This document shows positions 35,281 to 43,959 of a stretch of DNA of 64,000 nt, one piece after another. The position numbers and the translations under genes are program-made. The notes under the pieces are model-generated. The model had not been told where the DNA came from. It ran no database searches and worked only from the letters and a program-made list of their open reading frames with translations. Within the stretch, counting starts at the first letter, position 1; each line of letters starts with the position of its first letter. This stretch comes from Rhizobium sp. NLR16a. Lineage in GTDB: Bacteria; Pseudomonadota; Alphaproteobacteria; Rhizobiales; Rhizobiaceae. Where the stretch lies: contig NZ_CP072870.1 in NCBI RefSeq assembly GCF_017948245.1, positions 62,001 through 126,000 of the forward strand. The letters run 5' to 3'.

Positions 35281-36000
35281 ATGGCTTCGCCGATTCACGC
35301 AACTGATGATAGTGCAACATTTCAAGAAACTGACGTAATTTCCGGAAATCTGCTTTCCAACGATTCGTCCGACAACGGACACTTGTTCCTGCGCGCCTTC
35401 GACGGCGCCAGCGTTGGCGCCAAGAGCGGCTTGAGCCAGATCACCGAAATTCACGGTGAGTACGGCACGTTCTTCGTCAAGCCGGATGGCAGCTATACCT
35501 ATGTTCTGAGCGATGCCGCCAAGATCGGCTTCACCAACGGTGAAACGCTGACCGAGCGGGTCTCCTACAAGATTTCCGACGGCAGCGGTCATACAGATGT
35601 TGGCGTGTTCTCCCTGAACATACAGGGCGTTACCCAGGTAAAGCCGATCGCTGTTGACGATACCTACAGCTTCACCGAAGGCAGCGTCATCGGCGGCAAC
35701 GTTCTCGACAACGACATTGCCGGCGACAACGGCAAGCTGTTTCTCCGTCAGTTCCTGAGCACGAAGGTGGACTCCAAGGCAGATGCCGTAACTGACGTTC
35801 AGGGCACCTACGGCATGTTCCACGTCAAGGCCGACGGCTCGTTCACCTATGATCTGACGAGCGATCTGAACGATGGGCAGACCTACACGGAAGTTCTCCG
35901 CTATTACAAGATCTCCGACGGGGAAGGCCACACGGACACTGCCCTGGTGACGCTCAACATCCTCGGCACGGACGCTCATCCCGACGGCGTTGGTGTTTGA
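35281..36000 (+). CDS. RapA-like cadherin-type adhesin with two tandem domains
   Basis: A 239-residue protein built of two homologous domains, about residues 1-115 and 117-232. The matching blocks are YGTFFVKPDGSYTYVL / YGMFHVKADGSFTYDL, YKISDGSGHTDVGV / YKISDGEGHTDTAL and VFSLNIQG / LVTLNILG. This is the Ra/CHDL layout of the Rhizobium RapA proteins, small calcium-binding lectins secreted by the PrsDE type I system that bind exopolysaccharide. There is no N-terminal signal peptide, as expected for type I export. A terminator follows, so it is a single-gene unit. Confidence 0.8.
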   Translation: MASPIHATDDSATFQETDVISGNLLSNDSSDNGHLFLRAFDGASVGAKSGLSQITEIHGEYGTFFVKPDGSYTYVLSDAAKIGFTNGETLTERVSYKISDGSGHTDVGVFSLNIQGVTQVKPIAVDDTYSFTEGSVIGGNVLDNDIAGDNGKLFLRQFLSTKVDSKADAVTDVQGTYGMFHVKADGSFTYDLTSDLNDGQTYTEVLRYYKISDGEGHTDTALVTLNILGTDAHPDGVGV

Positions 36001-36029
36001 TCCGCAGCAGTAGATCAGTGAGACAAGAT

Positions 36030-36057
36030 GCCCGCCGCGCAATCGGCGGGCTTTTTT
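36030..36057 (+). terminator. Rho-independent terminator after the RapA-like gene
   Basis: GCCCGCCG-N6-CGGCGGGC followed directly by six T residues: an 8-bp GC-rich stem and U-run 30 bp after the stop codon. This is the clearest intrinsic terminator in the window. Confidence 0.9.
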
Positions 36058-36155
36058 ATATGCGCCGTTCCTCAATGATTGGCAGACATAACCCTTTTTA
36101 GCTAGTTCTTATAAAAGATCGGCAGGCGTAGTCTCGATGTTCGGAGGACACGCCC

Positions 36156-36344
36156 TTGACCGAACACATCGAACCCAAGCAAATCGAAACGGACGATCTG
36201 ACGAAAGTCTGGTCCGTAACCGAGTTCTGCGCTCGCCATCGGATAGATGTCGAGGAGCAAGCGTTGTTGCTCAAACTCTTCGGACCATTCGCGACAGCCT
36301 GCGAGTTGCTCCATAATGCCAGGCGTGCGCCTCGATACCGATGA
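36156..36344 (+). CDS. Small hypothetical protein
   Basis: A 62-residue protein starting at a TTG with GGAGGA upstream. The C-terminal part EEQALLLKLFGPFATACELLHNA followed by RRAPRYR looks like a folded helical domain with a basic end, and VWSVTEFCARHRIDVEE may be another helix. I recognise no named family. It lies downstream of the terminator with its own ribosome binding site. Confidence 0.5.
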   Translation: MTEHIEPKQIETDDLTKVWSVTEFCARHRIDVEEQALLLKLFGPFATACELLHNARRAPRYR

Positions 36345-36599
36345 GGTCCTCGCTCGCCGACCGGCGATATTCCCCGCTTCCTTAATCGATCTCGACTTGC
36401 CATCCCGGGAACCGGCAGAAGCACCACCTGATCGGGTGGCCTTCGTTGTCGTGCTTCCGAGGGATTGGTGAATTCCCATCCGCCGTCACGCCCGCTGTGA
36501 GCTGGAGCGCCCCTCCATGACCTCCCGGATCGGACAATCTCCTGAATTGCTCCTCACTCTCTGCACAAAATCTGCAATCCGGCGCGGCATCTTCCCGCC

Positions 36600-36776
36600 A
36601 TGAGCAAAAATGATATCCCGCCGCGCCTCACATCGCCCACCTTGCCGGATCGCCTCCGCGAGGACGGGTGGTGGCTGATCGAGGTTCCTATCGAGGCAAG
36701 GTCGGGAAATAGGCTCGTCGTGATCGAAAAACGGCATTTGCGAGAGGAGCACCAATGGACGCAGCCGAGATCCTGA
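36600..36776 (+). CDS. Small hypothetical protein overlapping the DUF4173 start
   Basis: A 58-residue frame starting MSKNDIPPRLTSPTLPDR and containing DGWWLIEVPIEARSGNRLV. The composition and codon pattern look coding, but the ribosome binding site is poor. It overlaps the start of the DUF4173 gene by 22 bp in another frame, so it could couple translation to that gene. The 255 bp before it show nothing clear. Confidence 0.4.
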   Translation: MSKNDIPPRLTSPTLPDRLREDGWWLIEVPIEARSGNRLVVIEKRHLREEHQWTQPRS

Positions 36777-38251
36777 CACCACCGATGCGCATCAGGCGCG
36801 GCAGCGGCCGGGTCGCCGCTCTGCTTGCGCTGGTGGCGCTTGCCGACTTTCTGATTTTTGGCGACACCCCCGGCATCAATCTTTTCCTCTTTGCTGTTGC
36901 GGTCTGCGTCGGCATTCAGTTCTCGGCGCGCAAGCCGCCATCGTCTTCGACGGCGGCTCTTCTCGTGAGCTTTCTGGTCCTGGCTGCGGCTCCCCTGCTG
37001 GAAGCGACCTCACTCACGGGCCTTGCCTTTTGCCTCGGCGCGCTGATGTTGGTTGCTCTCATCAGCGCCAAGCTCATGCCTCGCCGGCCAACCGCGCTGC
37101 CTCTGGTATTTTGCCGTTTCGCACTTGTCATTCCCTTGCGACTTGTCGGGGATATCAGGAAATATCTTGCGACACCGGGTAAACATCTATCCCTAACCGG
37201 CGTTCAGCAGAGCATTGCCCTCTGGATCATGCCTCTCGTTCTCGCCGCGGTCTTCGTGTCTCTCTTTGCGGCTGCGAACCCGCTTATCGAGATCGCGTTG
37301 CGGAGCATCGATTTCGGCATTCTGCTGCAGTTCCTCGACCCTTGGCGGATCGGCTTCTGGTTGATGACCGCCATCGTGGTTTGGGCGATGCTGCGGCCGC
37401 GTTTGAAGCGGCGTGATGCGCGGTCGCAGGCCGGCAGGGCGTTCATGATCGTGCCCTCCAAAAATGCGCCGCTCGGCCACGCCTCGCTGCTGCGGTCGCT
37501 CGCCCTGTTCAATGCCGTCTTTGCCGTGCAGACACTCCTTGATCTCGTCTATCTCTGGGGCGGCGCGGATCTGCCGGATCACATGAGCCATGCTGAATAT
37601 GCACATCGCGGCGCCTATCCCCTGATTGCGACCGCGCTTCTGGCCGCCGGCTTCGTCCTCGTTGCCATGCGGCGCGGCGGCCCCGGCGATTACAGTCCGC
37701 TCATCCGTGGCCTCGTCCACGCCTGGATCGCCCAGAACGTCCTTCTCTGCCTGTCGTCGATGCTGCGGCTCGGGCTTTACGTCGAGGCCTATTCGCTGAC
37801 CGAACTGCGTGTCGCCGCCGGTCTCTGGATGGGGCTCGTCGCCATCGGCCTTGTGCTGATCCTGCTGCGCATTCTGCTCAATCGATCCAACCAGTGGCTG
37901 ATCGCCGCCAACCTCGCCTCTCTCGTGACGGTCCTCTACATCAGCGCCTTCATTGATTTCCCGGCGTTCATCGCCCGCTTCAACGTCAAGCATAGCCAGG
38001 AGATCAGCCAGGAAGGCGCGCCGCTCGACCTTGCCTATCTCTCCTCGCTTGGCCCCTCCGTCATTCCGGCGCTCGATCTTTATCTCAGCATGCTGCCGGA
38101 ACACCTGATCGACCGGAGGAGCGAAGCGGTGACAGTTCGGTACTACCTCGCCAGGAATTTCGGAATGCGCCGGAGTGACTGGCGGAACTGGACCTTCCGG
38201 GCGGCGCGGCTGGAGAGCTATCTTCTGGCCCCTGCAGCCATTGCAAGATAG
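36755..38251 (+). CDS. DUF4173 family membrane protein
   Basis: A 498-residue integral membrane protein with about ten to twelve hydrophobic segments and a soluble C-terminal end. The segments LVYLWGGADLPDHMSHAEYAHRGAYPLIATAL and ARFNVKHSQE and the late LDLYLSMLPEHL match DUF4173/DUF4153 proteins. GAGGAG stands 6 bp before the ATG. It lies 46 bp upstream of a response regulator gene and appears to form one operon with the two-component system. Function unknown; it may sense or modify the envelope. Confidence 0.85.
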   Translation: MDAAEILTPPMRIRRGSGRVAALLALVALADFLIFGDTPGINLFLFAVAVCVGIQFSARKPPSSSTAALLVSFLVLAAAPLLEATSLTGLAFCLGALMLVALISAKLMPRRPTALPLVFCRFALVIPLRLVGDIRKYLATPGKHLSLTGVQQSIALWIMPLVLAAVFVSLFAAANPLIEIALRSIDFGILLQFLDPWRIGFWLMTAIVVWAMLRPRLKRRDARSQAGRAFMIVPSKNAPLGHASLLRSLALFNAVFAVQTLLDLVYLWGGADLPDHMSHAEYAHRGAYPLIATALLAAGFVLVAMRRGGPGDYSPLIRGLVHAWIAQNVLLCLSSMLRLGLYVEAYSLTELRVAAGLWMGLVAIGLVLILLRILLNRSNQWLIAANLASLVTVLYISAFIDFPAFIARFNVKHSQEISQEGAPLDLAYLSSLGPSVIPALDLYLSMLPEHLIDRRSEAVTVRYYLARNFGMRRSDWRNWTFRAARLESYLLAPAAIAR

Positions 38252-38297
38252 GACGAGAACGATAACAACAGGCACGACAACCAGTACAGGACCGGTG

Positions 38298-39002
38298 ATG
38301 GCGCCCCGCATTCTCGTCGTCGATGACGAGCCTCATATCCGCGATGTGATTTGCTTTGCTCTCGATCGTGCCGACTTGGCATCGATGGCGGTCCGCAACG
38401 GCACCGAGGCGATGGCGGCTTTCCGCCGCGGCAACATCGATCTGATCATTCTCGACATCGGTATGCCCGGTATGGACGGTCTGGAAGTCTGCCGTCAGAT
38501 CCGCACGACGTCAGGATTGCCGATCCTGTTTCTGTCGGCGCGCGACGAGGAGATTGACAGGATATTGGGGCTCGAAATCGGCGGGGACGACTATGTGACG
38601 AAGCCTTTCAGCCCGCGTGAACTCGTGGCGCGGGTGAAGGCGATCCTGAAGCGCAGTGGCAGTGAAGCGGGGCCTGACAGGCGCCACGCCACGCTCGTCG
38701 CCGGCGAGCTCAGCCTGGATCGCGCCGGCAGGACCGTTATGTTCGGCAAGTGCGCTGTTGCGATGACGGCGCTCGAATTCGCCATCCTGGACGCATTGCT
38801 GTCACGGCCCGGTATGGTCTTCAGCCGCGAGCAATTGATGGAGGCGGCCTACGGCGCCGGCACCTATGTCGCCGATCGCACGATCGACAGCCATATCCGC
38901 AATATCAGGGCCAAATTCGCTGCCGCCGGCGGCTCCGGGGTCATCGCAACGGTTCACGGCATCGGCTTCAAGCTCGGCGGTGAAATCGGGAGGAAGGCGT
39001 GA
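38298..39002 (+). CDS. OmpR-type response regulator
   Basis: A 234-residue response regulator. The receiver domain shows VVDDEPH, the phosphoacceptor Asp53 in ILDIGMPGMDG and the KPF motif; the C-terminal winged helix has MTALEFAILDALLSRPGMVFSREQL and DRTIDSHIRNIRAK. Its stop overlaps the kinase start (ATGA). It is likely activated by that kinase and may control this operon. Confidence 0.94.
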   Translation: MAPRILVVDDEPHIRDVICFALDRADLASMAVRNGTEAMAAFRRGNIDLIILDIGMPGMDGLEVCRQIRTTSGLPILFLSARDEEIDRILGLEIGGDDYVTKPFSPRELVARVKAILKRSGSEAGPDRRHATLVAGELSLDRAGRTVMFGKCAVAMTALEFAILDALLSRPGMVFSREQLMEAAYGAGTYVADRTIDSHIRNIRAKFAAAGGSGVIATVHGIGFKLGGEIGRKA

Positions 39003-40024
39003 TGCCGGCGCCGAAGGTCAGGGTGAAATGGCGGCCGCCGCTGGCGCTGATCGTCTACGCGGTGCTTCTCACGGTGATGGCGCTGCCTGTCCTGATCGTC
39101 ATCTGGTTTCGCGCCACCGAGGCGAGCGCGAACCGGATGGAGCCGGTGGAGATCATCGCCCTCGTCGTCGTCCTCGTGCTGACGCTCGCCGTCGCCTATG
39201 TGCTGACGCGCACCATCACCGGTCCCATCGACGCCCTGATCGCCCGGACGGATGAGATCGCCCGCGGCGGCAAGGCAGCAATCCGTCCGCTTGAAAGCTA
39301 TGGAACGCGGGAGATCGCCGTGTTGTCGCAGAGTTTCCTCGATCTCGCGGGAAAACTGGTCGACCGCACCGAATATGTCCGCTCCTTTGCCGCACATGTG
39401 TCCCACGAATTGAAATCGCCGCTGACGGCCATTCGGGGCGCGGCGGAGCTTCTGCGCGATGATGATGCCGACAGGGCAATGACGAAGGCGCAACGCCTGC
39501 ACTTTCTGGACAACATCGCCGCCGACGCTGTCCGTCTCGACGCATTGCTGCAGCGGCTGAGGGAACTTGCGCAGGCGGAAATGCCGATGACCGGGGGCGG
39601 AAGCAGCATTGCAAGCGTCATGGCCCTACTGCGCCAGCGATTTCCCGCTCTTGATATCTCAGGGACAGGCGATACGGAAGCATTGATTGCGCTTCCCGAC
39701 GAGGCGGCCATCATCGTCTTCGCCAACCTTGCCGCCAACGCCCTTCAGCACGGCGCCGCGCTGCTTGAATTCACAGTGTCGGCCGACGCGCGAACGGCCC
39801 TCATTCTCGTCCGTGACGACGGCGGCGGTATTTCCGAGGCAAACCGCGACCGCATCTTTCAGCCGTTCTTCTCGACCCGCCGCGAAGAGGGCGGCACCGG
39901 CATGGGGCTCGGCATCGTCCATGCCATGCTCAGCTCCCACGGCGGCACGATTCACCTTCGGCAGACGACCGGCGCCGGCGCTGAATTCGAGATTGCGATA
40001 CCCTTGCTTTCCCAGCGCGGCTGA
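39002..40024 (+). CDS. Sensor histidine kinase with very short periplasmic loop
   Basis: A 340-residue kinase. Two membrane helices at about 12-36 and 48-68 leave an outer loop of only about 11 residues, so it is an intramembrane-sensing type. A HAMP-like segment follows, then HisKA with His135 in SHELKSPLTAIRG, and the ATPase domain (NLAANALQHG, DDGGGI, GTGMGLGIVHAML). With so little sensor surface it probably senses a partner protein; the DUF4173 protein encoded in the same operon is the obvious candidate. Confidence 0.92.
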   Translation: MPAPKVRVKWRPPLALIVYAVLLTVMALPVLIVIWFRATEASANRMEPVEIIALVVVLVLTLAVAYVLTRTITGPIDALIARTDEIARGGKAAIRPLESYGTREIAVLSQSFLDLAGKLVDRTEYVRSFAAHVSHELKSPLTAIRGAAELLRDDDADRAMTKAQRLHFLDNIAADAVRLDALLQRLRELAQAEMPMTGGGSSIASVMALLRQRFPALDISGTGDTEALIALPDEAAIIVFANLAANALQHGAALLEFTVSADARTALILVRDDGGGISEANRDRIFQPFFSTRREEGGTGMGLGIVHAMLSSHGGTIHLRQTTGAGAEFEIAIPLLSQRG

Positions 40025-40037
40025 GGAGACCGCGCCG

Positions 40038-40676
40038 TCAGCTTTTCAGATAGCTGACGACGGCATCGGCGATCATTCCGCGATGGCGTTCGATGGTGTC
40101 ACCGTCCGAGAGGTTGCGCCGGAAGATCGTGCCGAACGTATAACGGTTCGAGACGCGGAAGAAGCAGAAGGCGCTGATCATCATATGGATGTCGATCGGG
40201 TCGGCCTTCCGCCGGAAAACACCCTGGTCGAAGCCGCGCTGCAAAATGCCGGCAATGGTTTCGATGACCGAGACGTTGAGATCGCGGATCGCCTCGGAGC
40301 GAAGCATATGGGCGGCATGATGGATGTTCTCGATGCTGACGAGACGGACGAAATCGGGATTAGCCTCGTCGTGATCGAAGGTCGTTGAAATCAGCGTCCG
40401 CAACGCCTCTTCCGGCTCGAGATTGGACAGATGCAGATCGGATTCCAGCGAGCGTATCTTGCGGTAGGACTGCTCGAGGACGGCAAGATAGAGCCCTTCC
40501 TTGCTGCCGAAATAGTAATAGATCATCCGCTTCGAGGTGCGCGTCTTCTCGGCGATCGCGTCGACGCGGGCGCCGGCAAGCCCATGGGTCGAGAATTCCT
40601 CGGTTGCGACGAGGAGGATATCTTCCTTCGTCTGCTGTGGATCGTTCTTTCGGCCGTTTTCGCCCCGTTCCGCCAT
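40038..40676 (-). CDS. TetR family transcriptional regulator
   Basis: A 212-residue TetR regulator. The helix-turn-helix is in the N-terminal ILLVATEEFSTHGLAGARVDAIAEKT and RMIYYYFGSKEGLY. It is divergent from the TRAP transporter operon across a 280-bp gap that contains a 16-bp palindrome. It probably represses that quinate/shikimate-type operon; the ligand would be the substrate or an intermediate. Confidence 0.92.
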   Translation of the reverse strand: MAERGENGRKNDPQQTKEDILLVATEEFSTHGLAGARVDAIAEKTRTSKRMIYYYFGSKEGLYLAVLEQSYRKIRSLESDLHLSNLEPEEALRTLISTTFDHDEANPDFVRLVSIENIHHAAHMLRSEAIRDLNVSVIETIAGILQRGFDQGVFRRKADPIDIHMMISAFCFFRVSNRYTFGTIFRRNLSDGDTIERHRGMIADAVVSYLKS

Positions 40677-40817
40677 GAGCCTGATTGCCGATCCTCTAAC
40701 TTATTGTCGTGCATAAGGAATTCAGACTGTGGGCGGCGTTCAAGGCGAACGTCTCCATCTGTCTTTCCGTCAGTCTTATTCACCTTGACCGCATGTTTCA
40801 ATAGATGACGCTTGACA

Positions 40818-40833
40818 TACGAACTAGTTAGTA
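40818..40833. promoter_or_regulatory. TetR-type operator overlapping a promoter
   Basis: TACGAACTAGTTAGTA is a palindrome with one mismatched pair, centred on AACTAGTT. It begins directly after TTGACA (40812-40817), a consensus -35 box, so bound repressor would block RNA polymerase. The -10 box is not clear. Confidence 0.7.
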
Positions 40834-40956
40834 CATTTTAGAGGCGCGACAATGGAGGAATTGATCGCGACGGCAATTGTTCGGTCACGGCACGCTTTCG
40901 CATGTCTGACGGATGGTCGGCGGACGGCCTGAACAAGGCCGGGCTTGGAGGAGCGA

Positions 40957-41520
40957 ATGACCCGTATTATCGACTTTTATTTCTTCGCACTGAAAGCGAC
41001 GATCGCCCTGTTGCTGGCGGGCATGGTCGTCCTCGTCTTCGGGAACGTCGTACTACGTTATGCCTTCAACCAAGGCATCACCTCGTCGGAAGAGCTGTCG
41101 CGCATCTTTTTCATATGGCTGACTTTCCTCGGCGCGGTGGTGGCAATGCGCGAGCATGCCCATCTCGGCGTCGACTCCCTCATCGTCCGCCTCCCGAAAC
41201 CCCTCGCCAAGCTCGCCGTGCTCCTCGGCTATGGAATGATGCTGGTCGCCACCTGGCTGATGATCAGCGGCAGCTGGGCCCAGACGCAGATCAACCTTCA
41301 CGTCTCGGCACCGGCGACGGGCATTTCGATGGGCGTCTTCTACGGCGCGGGGCTCGCCTTTGGCGTGCCGGCCTTTTTCATCCTTCTCTGGGACGCTTTT
41401 GCCATCGTGACCGACCGCATTGACGTGACGACCGCTGAGCTCGTGCGCGACAGCGAGGAACAGGCGACACTCGAGGATCCCGCGCAGACGGCCTTCCGCG
41501 TTCTGAAGCCGAAACACTGA
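40957..41520 (+). CDS. TRAP transporter small permease (DctQ type)
   Basis: A 187-residue membrane protein with four hydrophobic segments. SEELSRIFFIWLTFLGAVVAMREHAHLG is the DctQ family hallmark. GGAGGAG stands before the ATG at 40957. It pairs with the large permease encoded 10 bp downstream and the binding protein that follows. Confidence 0.92.
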   Translation: MTRIIDFYFFALKATIALLLAGMVVLVFGNVVLRYAFNQGITSSEELSRIFFIWLTFLGAVVAMREHAHLGVDSLIVRLPKPLAKLAVLLGYGMMLVATWLMISGSWAQTQINLHVSAPATGISMGVFYGAGLAFGVPAFFILLWDAFAIVTDRIDVTTAELVRDSEEQATLEDPAQTAFRVLKPKH

Positions 41521-41530
41521 GGAGCGCGTC

Positions 41531-42811
41531 ATGACCGTCACGATCTTCCTCGGCGCCCTTCTCGGCCCCATGGCGCTCGGCGTTCCGATCGCCTTTGCCC
41601 TCATCATCACAGGCGTGGCGCTGATGATGTATCTCGGCATGTTCGATGCGCAGATCGTCGCGCAGAACGTGCTGAACGGCGCCGACAGCTTTCCGCTGAT
41701 GGCCGTGCCTTTCTTCCTTCTCGCCGGCGAGGTGATGAACACAGGCGGCCTTTCGCGCCGCATCGTCAATCTCGCCATGGCCATGGTCGGCCATATCAGG
41801 GGCGGCCTTGGCTTTGTCGCCATCTTCGCGGCCTGTGTGCTGTCGAGCCTTTCCGGATCGGCCGTCGCCGATGCGGCCGCGCTTGGCGCCCTGCTCTTCC
41901 CGATGATGCTGAAATCGGGCCATGATCCGGCTCGCGCCGGCGGCCTGCTCGCTTCCGCCTCGATCATCGGCCCGATCATCCCGCCCTCGATCGGCTTCAT
42001 CCTTTATGGCGTCATCGGCGGGGTGTCGATCACCAAGCTGTTCCTGGCCGGCATTTTCCCAGGCCTGATGATCGGCGCGGCCCTTTGCGTCACCTGGCTG
42101 ATCGTGGCGCGCAAGGAGCAGTTCGCCCTGCCGCCGAAGCAAAGCAGCGCGGTGCGGATGAAGGCATTCGCCGAGAGCATCTGGGCGCTGATGCTTCCCC
42201 TGTTCATCATCTTCGGCCTGAAGTTCGGCGTGTTCACGCCGACCGAAGCCGGCGTCGTCGCGGCTGTCTATTCGCTCTTCGTATCGATGGTCGTCTATCG
42301 GGAACTGCCGCCGTCGCGGCTGTTCGAGGTCTTCGTCGCGGCCGCGAAAATCACCTCGGTGGTGATGTTTCTGGTGGCCTGCGCCGCCGTTTCGGCCTGG
42401 CTGATCACCGTCGCCGACGTGCCTGGCGAACTCGCCGCTCTCGTCGAACCGCTTATGGATAATCAGACACTGCTGCTGCTTGCCATCATGGTGCTGATCG
42501 TCGTCGTCGGTACCGCCATGGACATGACGCCGACGATCCTCGTCATGACGCCGGTGTTGATGCCGATCATCAAGCAGGCGGGAATCGATCCTGTCTATTT
42601 CGGTGTGCTGTTCATCATCAATAATTCGATCGGGCTGATAACGCCGCCGGTCGGTACGGTGCTTAACGTCATCTGCGGCGTATCGAAGCTTTCGATGGAG
42701 GATCTGATGAAGGGCGTCATTCCCTTCATGATCGCCGAACTGATCGTTCTCTTTCTGCTCGTCCTTTTTCCCACACTGGTGACCGCGCCGGTCGCCTGGT
42801 TCGGGCACTGA
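41531..42811 (+). CDS. TRAP transporter large permease (DctM type)
   Basis: A 426-residue protein with about twelve membrane helices. GSAVADAAALGALLFPMM, IIGPIIPPSIGFILYG and ITPPVGTVLNVICGV are the conserved DctM blocks. It uses the sodium gradient to move the substrate delivered by the binding protein. The order DctQ-DctM-DctP is one of the usual arrangements. Confidence 0.94.
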   Translation: MTVTIFLGALLGPMALGVPIAFALIITGVALMMYLGMFDAQIVAQNVLNGADSFPLMAVPFFLLAGEVMNTGGLSRRIVNLAMAMVGHIRGGLGFVAIFAACVLSSLSGSAVADAAALGALLFPMMLKSGHDPARAGGLLASASIIGPIIPPSIGFILYGVIGGVSITKLFLAGIFPGLMIGAALCVTWLIVARKEQFALPPKQSSAVRMKAFAESIWALMLPLFIIFGLKFGVFTPTEAGVVAAVYSLFVSMVVYRELPPSRLFEVFVAAAKITSVVMFLVACAAVSAWLITVADVPGELAALVEPLMDNQTLLLLAIMVLIVVVGTAMDMTPTILVMTPVLMPIIKQAGIDPVYFGVLFIINNSIGLITPPVGTVLNVICGVSKLSMEDLMKGVIPFMIAELIVLFLLVLFPTLVTAPVAWFGH

Positions 42812-42879
42812 CTTCGCTTGCGGCGATGGAATTTCAACATGGCCGGAGGGAGATGCCGGCCTCATCCTGGGAGGAAAAC

Positions 42880-43896
42880 ATGCTGACTAGATTGACGAAA
42901 CTGGCTCTGGGGCTGGCCCTGCCGATTGCCCTCCTGGCAAGCGGCCCTGCCATGGCCGAAATTCGCGAACACAGCCTCAAATTCGCCGCCGCCAACAACA
43001 AAGGCCATCCCCAGGTCATGGGCATGGAGAAGTTCGCCGAACTGGTGAAGGAAAAGAGCGGCGGCAAGATCGAGGTCAAGCTGTTTCCGGGCGGCGTGCT
43101 CGGCGGCGACGTCCAGACCGTATCGGCGCTGCAGGGCGGCGTGATCGAGATGACGGTGCTCAACGCCGGTATTCTCGCCAGCAACGTCAAGCAGTTCGGC
43201 GCTGTCGACCTGCCCTTCCTCTTCAACAGCGGCGAAGAGGCCGACAAGGTGATGGACGGCGCCTTCGGCACTGACCTGATGAAGCTCCTGCCCGACACCG
43301 GCCTCGTCGGTCTCGGTTATTGGGAGCTCGGCTTCCGCAACCTCACCAACAACCGTCATCCCGTCACCAAGCTCGAGGATATCAAGGGCCTGAAGATCCG
43401 CACGATCCAGTCGCCGATCCCGATCGAACTCTTCAACAGCCTCGGGGCCAATGCCGTGCCGCTGCCCTATACGGAACTCTATACCGCGCTTGAGACCGGC
43501 ACCGTCGACGGCCAGGAGAACCCAGCCGCCAACATCATAAACGCCAAGTTCTTCGAAGTGCAGAAGTACATGACGATTACCCGTCACCAGTACAATCCGC
43601 AGATCGTGCTCATCAGCAAGAAGTTCTGGGACGGCCTGAACGATGAGGAAAAGGCGGTCTTCCAGTCCGCCGCGACGGAAGCCCGCGACTATCAGCGCAA
43701 GGTGTCCAGGGAAAAGGATGCCAACGCGATCGCGGAAATCAAGAAGACCGGCATGGAAGTCGCCGAACTCAGCCCCGAAGAGACGCAGAAGCTGCGCGAC
43801 GCCGTCAAACCGCTGATCGACAAGTTCACGGCTGAGATCGGCGCGGAGACCGTCACGCAGCTCTTCAAGGAACTCGACACGGTTCGCGGCAAGTAA
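42880..43896 (+). CDS. TRAP transporter substrate-binding protein (DctP type)
   Basis: A 338-residue binding protein with a signal peptide at residues 1-26 ending Ala-Met-Ala. FGAVDLPFLF, GLKIRTIQSP (carboxylate-binding Arg) and TALETGTVDGQENPAANI are the DctP hallmarks. GGGAGGA stands before the ATG at 42880. With an AroE-like dehydrogenase and 3-dehydroshikimate dehydratase downstream, the ligand is likely quinate, shikimate or a related hydroaromatic acid. Confidence 0.94.
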   Translation: MLTRLTKLALGLALPIALLASGPAMAEIREHSLKFAAANNKGHPQVMGMEKFAELVKEKSGGKIEVKLFPGGVLGGDVQTVSALQGGVIEMTVLNAGILASNVKQFGAVDLPFLFNSGEEADKVMDGAFGTDLMKLLPDTGLVGLGYWELGFRNLTNNRHPVTKLEDIKGLKIRTIQSPIPIELFNSLGANAVPLPYTELYTALETGTVDGQENPAANIINAKFFEVQKYMTITRHQYNPQIVLISKKFWDGLNDEEKAVFQSAATEARDYQRKVSREKDANAIAEIKKTGMEVAELSPEETQKLRDAVKPLIDKFTAEIGAETVTQLFKELDTVRGK

Positions 43897-43959
43897 GCGG
43901 AACCGGGCCCGCAGCGATCCTGAGGGCCTTTCCCACCACGAGCAAACGGGACCTGGCGC

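Noticed and set aside
35278..36075. A 265-codon minus-strand frame opposite the RapA-like gene
   Set aside because: The plus strand has a good ribosome binding site, two homologous domains and a terminator. The reverse frame only mirrors the repeats.
41378..42865. A 495-codon minus-strand frame opposite the TRAP large permease
   Set aside because: The product is a His/Asp/Arg-rich low-complexity chain, the typical reverse complement of a membrane protein gene.
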